A DNA stretch of 64,000 nucleotides from Eutreptiella sp. 'Long Island Sound 2002' (GCA_964036045.1 OZ038379.1:115905604-115969603), one strand, 5' to 3'; counted from the stretch's first letter, positions 42,354 through 55,203 are shown. Notes: a model not told the origin generated them from the sequence alone. Program-made: numbers and translations.

Positions 42354-43096
42354 AGTAAGAAAAAGTCACTACCATGTCTTTCTTCGGGTACTTGATCGAG
42401 GCTACAGCCCCCCTTTTTGCCTAAGAAAGTGCTGAGACTAACACTTAAACATTTTTGTTTCTCTTATGAAGCTTTAAGTACACTTTCTCAGCAATGGGGG
42501 TTAAAACCCCAGCTCCCCCATGAAGTTCACCCCTACCAATCAAAGGAGCGCAGGTATCATCCCTCATGGAGGTTATACCGAAAGAAAAGTAGGCACTTCA
42601 TGCCTTGGGCCTTGTAGGTTAGGCCTAGTGGTCTCCCACGTCAGGACCCCTATACTCAAAAGTTTCTACTACTTATCGTGGTTCCAGATTGTAACTGGTT
42701 CTGAATTCAGTTGCTTGGCCAAGTCATTTCCTGTGTCTGGCCTAACTCCTATGCCCCAGATTCCTAACCAACTCCATTTCATCCAAAAGAGTGCACATGA
42801 AGTACTTGGTGCTATCTTGGAGGCCTGAGTCATGCCAGGTTTCACATAAAACCATTTGTTTTGTGTATAAAACCATTTGAGTTGCAGATTTGATTCCTCA
42901 TTTGTCTATATGCAGCCCCTCTTTGCTTACAATGCTTTGATTTGGAAGAATACTATCACAATTCTGACTTTGATCCTGTTTGTGGTGTTCCTTGTTCGTG
43001 GACTTTACCTTTTTGCAGTTTTGGGGAAACATCTTTTGAAAAGCAATCAAGGTTTTCAATGTCAACAACAAGCAAGGGATACCAGAAACTCCTTCT
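42354..43096 (+). repeat. E2 3' LTR (743 bp)
   Basis: Uninterrupted partner of the split 5' LTR, so it shows what E2's LTR looked like before E1 landed. It starts AGTAAGAA and ends CCTTCT. TATAAAA is at 42866-42872. Confidence 0.93.
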
Positions 43097-43101
43097 CTCC
43101 G
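43097..43101. repeat. Target-site duplication of E2 (right), CTCCG
   Basis: Matches 13980-13984. Confidence 0.85.
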
Positions 43102-43402
43102 TGTGCCCCGCGCAGCCACCCAGTAAAGCCGGGGGCGCAAGCTCCCGGGTCGGAGAAAGGCACCACGGCGTCGGGAAAGCCCACCGGAGCACCGAGAGCG
43201 ACCTGACCGGACGAGGCGCGGCGCACCACGCCAGGCCACGAGGCACGCCAGAGAGGCACGCCACCGGCCACGACCAAGGCACAGGGACAGGTGCGAAGCA
43301 GCAGCGGCCGCCGCTTGCCCCAAATCCGGAGAGCACGCACAACACGCAACGAACGGCGGCACGAGGACAGGTGCCAAGCAAGAAGCGGTACCCAGAACCC
43401 CA
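43102..43402 (+). pseudogene. Open frame H, second part
   Basis: Continues H in frame after removing E2 and one CTCCG copy. It has the same GC-rich, Pro/Arg/His/Gly-rich, probably disordered composition as 13612-13984. It is cut again at 43403 by the start of LTR F; the apparent stop at 43413-43415 is inside that LTR. The remainder of H would lie beyond the right end of F, outside the window. Confidence 0.5.
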
Positions 43403-46390
43403 TGAAGCCCGGTGAGAGCCCGGCAGGAGCGTGTCCCTTGCCGTAAAGCCCCAGTGACGGCATTCCGGCCACTTGGGGCATGTTACCATGTACCGGCAAA
43501 CTGCCATTTGCCGGTATCTTACTATTTCACGCCAATCTGCCTCGCACCGCCTTCGGCCGTCGATTCGACAACCTAACCCTAACAACAGATGTAGGTAAGA
43601 CGTGTCTGTGTGAGAGATCTGGGCATTTCAGCTATTAGCGGCCGCATTGGCAACCGATGCGTCGCCCGCTGAGATTTACACATCAGAATATCAGGCATCA
43701 ACAGGGTTTTATTTTCATATTGTTTCCGTAAATTTTCACGCTTCCGTTCTGATAATCAATGTTTTGACTGCTGGCGGTTGGCTCGCGACTTTAGCGTAAC
43801 CGCCAGTTTAACTGTTATTTACAGACATTTTAGCGCAATCCGTGACGAAGACTCTAAAGTCTTCAGGAATTGCATTGATGCATCCGCAATTTTGGCATTG
43901 TACATTCGCAACCTTAATCCGAATCTTTCAGGATGTCGAAATTGGATTTTCGACTTCGACATCCCCGCACTTGATTTGACTTCTTTCGAGTGGACCTACG
44001 TGCTTCCCTATGCACGAATCAACTTTCCTTTTGTCTTGCGCTCCATTTGTCTTAGAGATATGGGCAAAACAAAGTTGATTCGTGAGGCCACTTGTGAGGG
44101 TCATATCTCGTGCTGCTTGCGAGGAATGACAATAAAGAAAAAATGGGATGTATTCACAATACTCCCGACATAATATAGAAAGCTTTATACGCCTTGCGTC
44201 TCCACACGTGCGCGCTAGCGTAATGGATCATGGTCAAGAGGGTAGAGTTTGCGTTATAACTGTTTGGCCATGATATTGCGCGCGTGAGGATAACTTTCGA
44301 GTGTAGCGCGCGAGTGTTGGTGTTGCATAGGAACTCTCCTTGAGTTCCTATGAGCGATTGACACAAAGTTCTGCCCTTGGAGGGGCATGACATATCATGG
44401 GGGGAGCTACCTTTTCGGGCAATATGTGGTATGTGCCATGTGGTGTATTGCGTGCCCATTTGGCGGGTTTGACTAAGAGCGATACACCCACCAATGGACC
44501 TCAGATTGCACGAGGCCCTTCCTTATACTCCCCACGATCAATTGCAAGCCTAACCTTCGTGGAGGGAAGCTTGTGTGGCGATCCCAAAGCGATGCGTTGG
44601 GAGTAAGGTGTGTGTTTTGCAACTTTCCATATTTTCATGTGCCCACTTGGGAAGTAGCGCTCGTGACCTTTCAAAGCGCCCCAAGTGGAGCACATATGTG
44701 GAATCGGAGGTCATTGGTGTCAATGTTTGGATGGAGTGGTCGATTACTCAATCCAAGCCGAGAATATTATAATATATTTGTGCGCCTTTCAAGGCACTTT
44801 TGGGTGTTTTTTCGCCAATATTGCTGTTTTTTGCCCGTCATGATGTCAACTGGCGACCGTGTATCTCAACGTTGCGCTCAATTGACATCATGACTCAAGT
44901 ATGTTTTGGAGGTACATACCTTGGTGCCCAACATATCTTGGACCCGGCGGATAACTCCTCTTGGGCTTGGCATACCGTGGCCGCCATGTTGGCAATTTGG
45001 GACTATCCCAAATCATGGGCTCACTTGGCGACCCTGCCATTCCCAAAACCGGAGGAGTTGGGCGACGCCCAAAAGATATGTTGGACACATATGACTTGAT
45101 ACCAATCCTATGGCACACTCTGGTCCAAGTCGGGCATGTGCCTCATTTGCCCCAACCATGAGTGTGCGCATTTTCGGGCATTCTGGGCAATTCTCCATAT
45201 TTTATGCCCGCCGTGCACCTTGTTCAGACCCTTCATGCACGCCGGACGCATGGACCAATGGACCATATATGATATGGCTGATATGGACATTGGTCCCCAT
45301 GGCTCACACACCACTTGGGCGAAGCGGAGCAACCTTCGTTAGGGTGCTAGCCCAAAGTGAGTGTGGACAATTTTGCCATTTTGGCATTTGTGGACCCGAT
45401 TGGGATTGTCACCACGCCGAGTGGGAGGGAGATCTCTGGTAGCCAAATGCATGGGAGTCTCAATTGGACTCCTGGTGGATCGCGTATGGAATGGCAGATC
45501 TGATCTCCAAGCCGGCGTGGAGATATACTATTGGGGGCACCCCCGAATTTTGGCTCATTTCGAGCAGGCAAAATGACCCCCTTTTAGGACCCCAATATCA
45601 CCCCCCCAAGTGGTCATTTGGCGGCCCCATATCTCTTTGCCCACAGGCAGGCCGGACCAAATTCCAAGTTGTACACACAGATATGAGTCCTAGGTCCTGC
45701 CTCCTATCCTGTGAGCCATTGGCCTTGCCCTGGCCGGGCGAGCCACGCGTGAGAATGATGCCAGATTTGGTGATTTTGGCATCATGACCCCACTTGACGA
45801 ACCCGTGGTGCCCTGATGCCGGGACCTCAGAGGGAACCAGGTTGGGTGAGGGCTCCAGAGAGATTCATACTCTACGGGCACAGGGTCAGTTGCCTCGTCC
45901 CTACCTCTGGCAGGTCCCGACGAGGGGTGAATTTTGGAGATTTTTGAGCTAATATCAGTTTGGGCTGAAACAGCCCATTTTCAGCTACCAACTCCTAGGG
46001 GATAATGGCGGGGCCATATCCCCCGCTCAGAGGGGCGTTGGGACCTGCTGTTAAGGATGCACGGGGCGTCACCCTTGGTTGGCCTTGGAGCACCTTGGTT
46101 TCCAGAAACTCGCCTGCGGCTGGGCGGGACACCTCCCCTGTTGGCAGGGTTTCAGGGTCCGGACTGAGCAGGGCATGGGGTGTGTTTGAGCCCCCGCCCC
46201 CACAAGCCACTGAGAGGGTCGGACCTGGGATTGGGATATGAGTTGGGACTGAGTGTCTCTTGTCCTGTGATTGCTTTACCCCAGTCCAGTCTTAACCCCA
46301 TGTGTACATATCCTGATGTGTTGCTGTACATACTTTTGTTCCCTTGTTTCAGAGTGGCAAGGATCCTGAAACGCTTTGTCACATGACACG
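43403..46390 (+). repeat. LTR of element F (5', plus orientation; right end uncertain)
   Basis: Begins TGAAGCCCGG. It aligns, in the opposite orientation, with the A/G LTR family over many blocks: CACTTGGGG near 43472, the hairpin at 43931, CTTTCGAGTG, GTTGATTCGTG, and GGAGGGGCATGACATA near 44378. It is more diverged and apparently longer. The right end is not defined, since no TGGTAGCAG primer site is found. The 45,100-46,390 part has no clear match in the A family and no gene. Confidence 0.6.
43931..43964. other. Conserved hairpin in LTR F
   Basis: Arms GGATGTCGAA and TTCGACATCC. Relative to LTR A the outer C-G pair has become G-C on both arms, so pairing is kept. Confidence 0.7.
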
Positions 46391-46869
46391 AGCGTATTGA
46401 TGCCCCTGTGAGCGCAGTGCTTTGCCTGCTTGCTTGCTTGTGCGTGTCACCGCAGCGTCCCGTGGCCAGGCCCCCCACGGGAACGCGTCAAAAGCGTTTC
46501 ACCGCCGCGGGGTTACCCATTCCTCGCGTGCCACTCGGGGCCACCAACCCCGAGCAGCGCCGCGCCGCAGCTCGCAGCTCGCAGCTCGCAGCGCAGCGCA
46601 GCGGCTCGCAGCGCCGCCCAGCGACAGGGCCGAGTCCGTGAAGGAAGTGCGGGGACCGGAACTCCGTCACCAACGAGTTCCCTCGGCCGACCAGCAAGGC
46701 CGCACACCCAGCTGCAGCAACCACTTCCACAACCACCGGCCGACCAGCACCGGCCGCACTCCCAGTCCAGTGCTACGTCAACCGCTCCAACAACCACCAC
46801 CAGGACCAGTCTGTTGAGCGGAACGAGAGCCCACCAAGGACTTCAAGACCAAGTACGCCCCCCGCTGCC
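46391..46869. other. F leader, GC-rich
   Basis: Between the AT-rich LTR and the first recognisable gag frame. It contains GCAGCTCGCAGCTCGCAG-type repeats at 46565-46615. No certain start codon is visible. Confidence 0.4.
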
Positions 46870-47804
46870 ATGGTAAACTGGCAAGAAGCGGGCAAGGCGT
46901 GGCCGCGGCCCCACCCCCATGCAGTGCGCCTACTGCGTGGGTTGGTTTGGGACCAGCACTACCGCCACAGCCACCCCCAGTGCAAAGGCGGCATGCCCGG
47001 GAGCTTCGAGCTCCGCCAGGACATGGGCCCCGACCGCCTGCAGGCAGTCGAAGACTGGCTGCGGCTGAAAGGGTTTGCCTTCCGCTTCCAGGAGAGGCGC
47101 TGGAGGGTCTGGACCCGCCCGGACAGGCCCGGCGAAGGGCTGCGCCCCGACGGGATTGAGGAGGACGAGAAGCCGAACGAGCGCCTCGATCAATGTCTCC
47201 ATGTGGGACATGATCGAGAAGAACTTCCCGGAACCGGGGAGCGAGCGCAGGCTGCAGGGCAAGGAGAAGCGGTCCGACGGGGACAGGAAGCGGGACCGGA
47301 AGTGGCGGGAGTACCAGGAGTATCCCGCCGCCGAAGCCGCCCAAGGCGCCAAGGGCGGAACCCCAGCCCCTGGTCCCCAACGGGCCAATGGTGCTCAACA
47401 CCCCGGCCACACCACCCTTGGTGACTCCCTGGAAGTCGCCAAGCAGGGCAGGGCCAAGCCCCGTCCGCTGCTCCTGAGGAAATCAGGCCCCAGCAGCGAC
47501 GTGGAGTCGGCCCACCGCGGCAGGATGCTGGCCGACCAGGCCAGCTCCAGCAGCAGCGTCGCTCCCGACCAAAGGGACGTGGCGCGCGCCTGTGAGCGCG
47601 CTTGTGGGGTGCCCTGCAACCTTCAGGTTGCCCGGCAACAGGCCACGCAGCGGAACGCTGCCGTGGAGGGCGCCGCCGGCATCGCCCAGCAGGAGGCTGC
47701 GGAGTGGGCGCATGGCATGGCCATTCACGCCTCGACCGTGGCGGCCATTGCGGCCGGACTCACGGCCGCAGCCGCCCGTGAGGCAGCGATTGCCCAGGTC
47801 AGGT
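46870..47804 (+). pseudogene. F gag, N-terminal part (interrupted by G)
   Basis: Frame one opens MVNWQEAGKAWPRPHPHAVR at 46870 and is coding-like to about 47190. A shift then leads to frame two (WDMIEKNFPEPGSERRLQGK onwards) to 47804. It ends in an Ala-rich helix (AAIAAGLTAAAAREAAIAQ) exactly where LTR sequence of G begins. The coiled coil resumes at 60582 on the other side of G. Assignment to F's gag rests on orientation, composition and the matching helix on both sides of the insertion; no zinc knuckle or enzyme is in this part. Confidence 0.5.
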
Positions 47805-49742
47805 AAGATGGTTAAATGCCACATGTCAAAAGTCATTACATAAACCCCAAAAATGTGTTCACTCCCAAGCCTCTAAATCCTAGCCCAATAGGGGAGGTGG
47901 CGTGTCATGGCCTAGGGTGGCACTCAGGACCATGCCCTACCCTGATATAACCTTGGTTGGACTTGGAGTCGAATGGGCTTAGAGAAATGACCTATGAGTT
48001 TGAACTCATAACATGCCAAAAAACTGCCAATTCACACCATATTGGCCATATATCACATATATGCTCAAAATTGAAGTTACCACTTATCCGAAAGCTCAAA
48101 GCATGCATAGAATCCAAGTCTAATATTCATGGAGGATAGAGACCAAAGGCCAATGCCCATGTACATCCCCATATTAGCCTCGAAATCTCTTCGGATATGA
48201 GCGCCACGCACTGCCCAAGTCAACCCATGATCTTGAGACCAAATTTTGCAATCCTTCGTGCGCCAAGCCAAATGGAGTACACGATCCGGCATATGGTGCT
48301 GTTCAACTCCAAAGCATATGCCAACATATGAACAACATACCATGGTTCGACTCCCCATAGGCTTCTTGCTGTTAGCTGACCAGGTGAGTACACAAAACGC
48401 AAAAATGAGCAAAAATTGAGGTCAAAAACATGAAAATATGACCAAATACAAAGTTGTCATGATAGTATATCTCTATGCTCACCCATGATATCCGCTCATG
48501 ATTCAATACACAAATGATTGGAAACATTTGCGAACAATTCCCCCACTTGGATCCCCAATCGGGCGCATGGAGATACCTTCGCCACTAATATCTACATGCC
48601 CCATGAAAATGGGAGTGCACCCATGGATCTCTTTGTCAAACATACCATGAGCAATACATACGCGGTAGACTTGGTCTAGCGCTTTGAATTCCACAATTGG
48701 GACATGGGCAAGGCCCTTGTCACGTATGGCTCTCCATCTCTTCGGCCACACGAAGATATATAACATGGGCGTGAGCATATCAAACATATAACATGCATAC
48801 AACACATACCCTCAAAATATGGCTCCCACCATGATATGCCATGTCCCTCCATTGACATAACTTCACGTGAAAAATACGTAGGAACCCAAGGAAAGTTGCT
48901 ATGCAACCCCAACACTCATGCGGCACACTCGAAAGTCGCATTAAAATATTCGGTTGCACGGTCCAAGAGTTATATATCACTTTATACCCTCTTGACCCTT
49001 TTCCCTTGCTACGCCGGGCATGTGTGCGCACCAAAGGCGTTTGATGCTTCCTAAATTAACTTGAGACTAAGGCGCTTGCAACCCAACTTTCCCTATTCTC
49101 TTTCCTCACACTCGCTCGTAGATATGGCCCTTCCAAGTGGTCCCAGGATTCATTTTTGTTTCCCTTATATCTCCAAGTCAGATGGGTGGCAAGTATAAGG
49201 GAAACCTGATTCGGGCATAGGGAAAGGCGTACGACCACTCGAAGAAGTCCAAGTCAAGTGCGGCGATGTCGAAGTCGAAAATCCGATTTCGACATCGCGA
49301 AAAATTCTGATTAAAATTTCGAGTGCTTATTCAGAGAATTGCGGAAGCAACGAACCCTTTGCTGATGAGATCTGACCCTTCAACGGAATATCCGTCAAAA
49401 TATCTGGAAATAACAGTTAACCAATCGGTTAACGCAAAATCGCGAGCCAACTGACAGTCGCCGATACATTGACTATCAGAACGAAAGGCTGAAAAATTAC
49501 GAAAACATTATGATAATAAAACCGTGTTGATTCCTGATATTCCGATATATAAATCTCCGCTGGCGGTACCTCGGTAACGAATATGGCCGCTCATAGCCGC
49601 AATGACCAAACCTATCACACTATCACATCGGGTTAGGTCAGGTGGATGGGAGAGTATGATATCAGCCAATGGCGGCTTGCCGGCACATAGATACACACCC
49701 CAAGTGACCCCAAGATGGCCACGGGGGTCCGAACCGGCTTCA
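47805..49742 (-). repeat. G 3' LTR, truncated
   Basis: Matches 58643-60581 closely. On the minus strand it begins TGAAGCCGG at 49742. The last 420 bp seen in LTRs A and G-5' are absent; the break lies in a short patch (ATTGCCC...AGGTCA) that F and the LTR share. Confidence 0.85.
49263..49298. other. Conserved hairpin in G 3' LTR
   Basis: Same 11-bp perfect arms as at 2947-2982. Confidence 0.75.
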
Positions 49743-49753
49743 CCCCCCTTCTC
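49743..49753 (-). other. G polypurine tract
   Basis: GAGAAGGGGGG on the minus strand, directly before the LTR start TGAAGCC. Confidence 0.85.
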
Positions 49754-50136
49754 AGAGCGTTGTATCCGCTCGGAAACCAATGAAGAGAGGACGGGAGGAC
49801 CCCAATGGGCTCCAACCCCCCCCTCCCATGTCCCAAGGACACATGGAGGCCCCACACACGTCGTAGGCGTCCCCCATGCCCCAAGGGAGGGGTGAGGACA
49901 CTGATAATCAGCGCCCTACGCCATATCCGGTCTCCTCTTGATCTACAACATGGACCAAGGGGATCAAAGATAGAAAAACGTCGTCGGTCGACCTAAATAA
50001 GTATACCACAATGCAATATATATGTGGAGATCGAGTGAAGGGGGTATATGGCCGATCAAGGCCGAAAAATCCCCGGATGAACGCCCTCACTTGTCTCCCC
50101 ATTCACAGAAACAAACAAAATGCCAAGGGGGATCCA
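49754..50136. other. G 3' non-coding region
   Basis: 380 bp between the pol stop and the polypurine tract. Nothing else is seen. Confidence 0.6.
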
Positions 50137-53100
50137 TTACGGTGCTACAGCAGCAACCAAATGGACCAATACGTCCTTGACATCCAAAGAAATACCCTTT
50201 TTCTTTAGGTAGTCCATCCAGACCGTTGTGTACCTCGGCACAAAACTGCTCGGAGGTTCCCACGAGTCCCTGGATGCGGCGAATCCTTTCCAACGGACCT
50301 TGTAAAGCCTCCCCCCGGGCGTCCCCGGGTCCGGCTTGTCCGCCAGGATCTTCTCCGCGGTGAAGTCGTCGTCCTCACCCTCGTCGTCCGAGTCCACATC
50401 GCCGGCCGTGAACTCGAAGGTGACGGGACGTCCGCTGGGGTCTGGTGCTCGGGGACGAAGCTGGGTATGGTCGCGGTTCAGGATCTTGTTATCCCCCACA
50501 CGAACCGCATACACATCCTGCCCGACCTTCCGCACGATTACCCCCGGCACATACCAGGATGCCTGCCGATGCCTGGACAGGACATCCTTGTGGTGCCGCT
50601 CCACCCACACGGTGTCTTGGAGAGCATATTTCTGGACTTTTCCTTGCCTGAAGTACTTGGCCCTCTTGTCATGCTCGTCCTGAAGTGCCTTTCACACTTT
50701 GGCCGCCGTGTCGTCCGCCTCAGCCATCATGGCATTCGCATCGCGGGCCACTTTGCCATGGTTCATCCACGGGAGAGTGCGTGACACTCGATCCCCTAAG
50801 AACAGGATGCGATGGGGCGACAGTCCAGTGGGCCCCGGAAGGTCATGATACGCTTGGAGTACCCTCCACAGCGAATTGTACCAGTTCCGGCCCGGTTCGT
50901 CAATGTGCAGCTGGCGGAACTTCTCGAACATCTGCCGCCCGGCCACCTCAGCCCGGCCATTCGACCGGCTGTGGTATGCCACGGTCTTGGCGTGCCGAAT
51001 CCCCATGTGTTTGCACATCGTCTTGAACCACGTCCCCACGAATTGACTGCCCCGATCGCTACAGATGACAGCTGGGATATCGAAAATCGTCAGCCAATGC
51101 CTGATCATGGCATTAGCGACGGTCTTGGCCTGCAGCCCCACTCCATGCTTGTCCTTCTTGTCCTTCTTCTTGGACTTCTTGCTCGGGACTGCCACGATAT
51201 ACCCGCTGTGCCTGTCCACCGCCAGGATGACACAGTCGTAGGTCTCTCCTTCCACGGTGACCTCAGGCATGGCGAACACATCCATGGCAACGGACCGCAT
51301 TAGGGCTTCCGGTATAGCCGTGTACACCGGGTTGCCCGCTGTGGAGTGGTTGGGGCTCTTCGTGGCCCGACACACGGCACAGTCGCTGCAGTACCTATCC
51401 AGGATGGCGTAGTACCCCGGAGGGAACTTGAAACGCCACTCCAGATCCTGCTGCATCTTGTCTCGGCCAGGGTGCATGAGCTGGGCGTTGTGCCAATGGT
51501 CAATGAGCTCCTCCACTCGGTTCTCGGGCACCAGCAGCTTGTCCTTGAGGAACAACTTGTCGCCATCCTCGGTCAAGCCCTCGGGCCATTCGTCATCCGA
51601 CGGGGCGCTCACGGCATTCCAGTACCTTCTCCAGTGTTCGGATGCCGCGTAGTCATCCGACCAGTCCTCTGTGAGCACCGACCTGACTAGCTCTACAGGG
51701 GCCACCATCCATTGCTCGAGGGTTTCCTCTCGAATAGCTTGGATGCGGGTGTCCCGGAACTTGGCCAGGTCTGTATGGTTTGCCATCACCACAAAACACT
51801 TGACCCCCTCTTGCTCCATGACCTTCTCCATCTCGATGATGCGCTTGGCCTCCTCGGTCTCCTCGGCGTCGCCATGGCTGGATATGTCCATCCACGCCTT
51901 GCCCGCGGGGTAGGCCCAGCGACTGAGGCAATCTGCCACAGTGTTGTCCTTCCCCGGGACGTACACGACGCTGAGGTCGAACTTGGCGAACGTCTCGTGC
52001 CATCAGGCCCTCCTTGCCGCCGGTCCCGAGGGGGTGTCGACGTGTTCCTTGTGCCAGCTCTGCAAGGATTGGTGGTCCGTGCGAACCACCACCGGTTGCA
52101 ATCCGATGTGGCCAGACCACTTCCTGAGCGCACATACTATGGCGTACGTCTCCTTCTCCCTCGCGGTCCATGTTCGGCGTTGGCCCTCGGCCAGGATCCT
52201 GCTCCAAAACGCCACGGGAACATGAGTCCCGTCGTCCCGGACTTGCTCGAGGACTGCCCCCACTGCATAGTCCGAGGCGTCTGTCCGTAGCACGAATCCC
52301 TTGTCCGGGTCCACCAAGAACAGCCCCAACTGCCCCAGGAGTCGCTCCTTCAGGCTGTTGAACGCATCCTCAGCCTCAGGGGTCCAGGCAAGCTTCTTTC
52401 TGCTCCCCTTCCGGCCATCGAACTTGCCCACTTGCAGCATCTTGTGCAGCGGCCCCGACAGTTCTGCATACATCCGGACGTAGCCCGAACAGTAGTTGCA
52501 GAACCCCATGAAGGATCGGAGTTCGCTGATGGTCTGGGGCTTCTCCCAGTGTCGCAGGGACGCCAGCTTCCCAGGCATGGGACGGCGTTGCCCGTGACCA
52601 ACCACGTGACCCGCGAACTCCATTTCCTTCACGAAAAGTGAGGCTTTGGTGGGCTTGCACACCATATTGTGCTTGTCCAACTCGCTGAGCACTCGGCGCA
52701 GATCCTTCTCATGCGCGTCGATGAGCTCGTCCTCAGTCATGTTCTCCGTGCCGGACCCGATGATGATGTCATCCACGAAGGGATCGGCACAGTCCCGGAC
52801 AGGACCGAGTAGGTCCTCCATCATGCGCTGGAAAGCGGCGTTGCCATTCTTGGCACCCATAGGCACCACTTTCCACTGCATGGGCCCCAACGGCGTCGAC
52901 ATCGCTGTGCAGGGCCTGGAGTCCGGGTGTAGCGGCATCTGGTGGTAACCGTGTTTCAGGTCCAACACCGTGAAAATCCGCTTTTTCTGTTGCTTTTGGA
53001 GGATGGAGTCGATCAGGGGAAGCGAGTACGAGTCGTGCTCGGTCTGCTCGTTCAAACCTCTGTAATCAACCACCAACCTCCACTCGCCCTTCTCCTTCTT

Positions 53101-55203
53101 GGGCACGATGAAGGCTGGGCTGGCCCATTCACTGTCGGAGGGTTCGATCCATCCCCGCTCAATGAACTCGGCCAACAGCTTCTTCATGGCCTCGGCCCGA
53201 TCGCCCTGAAGTTGGTACTCCCGATGACGATAGATCTTCGGGTTCGGCTTCAGCTTGATCTTCGCTGTACCAAACCCCCCACGATCTGGAGGGTTCTTGT
53301 TGGCGACGCCACTGAATAGCCGCGGATAGGCCTTGATCAGCCTCTCCTTCAGCTCGGCGACCTTCGGGTTCTCCTGGGCCTCTTCAGCCGCTTGCTTCGG
53401 TATAGATACAACCGACCGCACTGCGGTATAGGCCTCTTCTGGGTCCGATTCCGACTTTTCCTCGTCCGATATGCCGTCTTCATCGTCGTGGGGAGCTCTT
53501 CCCACCGATAATCTTCGGAAATTTGCGGCATCGGGCTGGTGACTGTCGCTATCGGCACCCATTCTTGGAAAATCCCATGTTGGTGGGTCCGACCCAACCG
53601 GACCAGCGTATTGGTCCGCGATGTGATCCATGACCCTCGCCACGAACTCATCCTTCTCGTACTTGCCGGTGACCAACATGTTGTCATCCCACCAATGCGG
53701 AGATGTGACCATGGCCCGCCTCTTCTTGGCTGCCACGCGGTCATGCATCCCCATCCGCATGTAGTTGACGACGTCGTCGATCTCGACGTGGGACAGGACG
53801 TCAATGCCATCAATAGGCTGATCCGTCGCCTCCTTGGGCTCGAACATGACCTTCATGGGCACCGCCTTTACCCTACGGATGAATGCTTCATCACCCGTGG
53901 GTTGGGCTTGCGCCCCATCCACCAGGAAAGCCTTGGTACCCCACGCTTGACCCGGGGAGGGCATTGATACTCCCTTGGCGTCGATGAACAACTCCTCTTC
54001 TGGCCCGAATGACATCTCGTTCAGGGTGATGGAGTCCAGCGTCGACTTGAGACCTTCCAGCAGACATGGGCTGGATCCTATGCCGGTTATGACCAGGATC
54101 CCCTTCGCCCTATCCGCGATGATCTTCTCCACCGTACGTCTGGTATTGTCCAGGGAGCCATGCCAATACATGGGTCCCCACTCCCTCAAACCCCAATGCC
54201 TGTGCCCGGCTGAGTCTCCTCGACGCCAATGCCTCCTACACTTCCGCAGAAGTGGGGCATCCCGGGAAGCGAAGACGTCTGTCTCGGGCGCTTCGGCTCC
54301 CAGCGTTTGGATCATCCTGTCGTACACCTGCGGCGCCATTCCATACTCCGTGAGCTGAACTCCGCGGTCTCCTCTGGACTTGGCACCCACAGCTTGCACC
54401 GCTCGGACGATCCGATCCTCTTCCTCAGCATTCCATTGGGATGACCCGCATGCATAATCCGTGGACAGCCATGTGAGGCATTCGTCGTCCTCCCGGACCA
54501 GCGTTGCGCGATGGGGAAGGGCTCCAATGGCATTCGCCACCATGAAGTCATACCCCATGATCATATCCCAATCAGTAATGTCGGCCACATAGAAGTTCCC
54601 GGATAGAGTGCTTCTCTTCGCCTGATCAGGGCGGTTCAAGCGCTCATGCTCCCAGAATTCCATACTGATGGTGGCCTCATGGGTGCCACCACCCATGATC
54701 TCTCCGTTGGCGACCTTCAGGCGGACCCCACTCCGGCTGGGCTGCAGGAATTCCTCCTTGAACACCCCTCTCCGGACCAGGCTCACCTGGGCACCCGTAT
54801 CCACCAACACATCCACCACCTTCTCCTCTCGTCCGCACCGTACTCGCACTTTCAAGTGCAACTGCCGCTCGTCGCCATGAGGTGTATGGACGACTCTCAC
54901 GGCATGCAACTCTAGCACGTCCGGGTGCATCAGGACTTCAAGGGTATGGTCACGGATGGTGTAGATCTTGGGTTGGTCCTGCCCGTCCACGGGGCTCTCC
55001 GTGGTCGCTCCTTCCTTCTTGCCATGTCCCGTACCCACATGTACTTCCCTTGGCAGGGCGCTCCAGGGGTTGGGAGTGGCAAAACTCAGTGGTTTTGGCT
55101 CTTCCGGAGCCTTCTTCGGCACCCGATGTGCCTTCGCTTTCTCTGGGATTCCACTGATTTTCGGAGGAGAGACCTCCGATCTCACACCCCCGTGGGGGCT
55201 CCT
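50137..55203 (-). pseudogene. G pol: protease, methylase-like domain, RT, RNase H, integrase, chromodomain (two TGA)
   Basis: One frame on the minus strand, in frame with gag across TAG 55204-55206. Protease VLVDTGAQVSLV near 54803. A DVFAS domain at 54281-53960 (ETDVFASRDAPLL, MYWHGSLDN, GILVITG) related to those of E1 and E2 but without NPPF. RT with LVVDYRGLNE, FTVLDLKHGYHQM and FVDD (52768-52779). RNase H (RTDASDYAVG, RTDHQSL). A TGA at 52003-52005 falls in the RNase H tail. Integrase with HPGRDKM, CAVC, AMDVF, CSDRGSQF and NGRAEVAG. A TGA at 50692-50694 precedes the tail, which ends in a chromodomain (YKVRWKGF, DSWEPPSSFV, near 50250). Both TGA can come from CGA. Only these two changes separate it from an intact gene. 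Confidence 0.9.

Larger units (their letters stand above)
13985..43096 (+). mobile_element. Ty3/gypsy chromovirus E2 (host of E1)
   Basis: The two LTRs are each 743 bp once the nested E1 and its duplicated TTGAG are removed: 13985-14513 plus 32301-32514, and 42354-43096. The element is flanked by the 5-bp direct repeat CTCCG (13980-13984 and 43097-43101). It has a tRNA-Met primer site at 32514, a G-rich polypurine tract at 42347-42353, and gag, protease, RT, RNase H, integrase and chromodomain in between. Its own length is about 11.3 kb. The termini read AG...CT rather than the usual TG...CA. LTR divergence is visible by eye, the frames are broken and the RT active site is altered, so it is old and inactive. 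Confidence 0.9.

Noticed and set aside
47805-49742. A solo LTR independent of G
   Set aside because: A polypurine tract directly precedes it and its match to 58643-60581 is close, so it is G's own 3' LTR, truncated.
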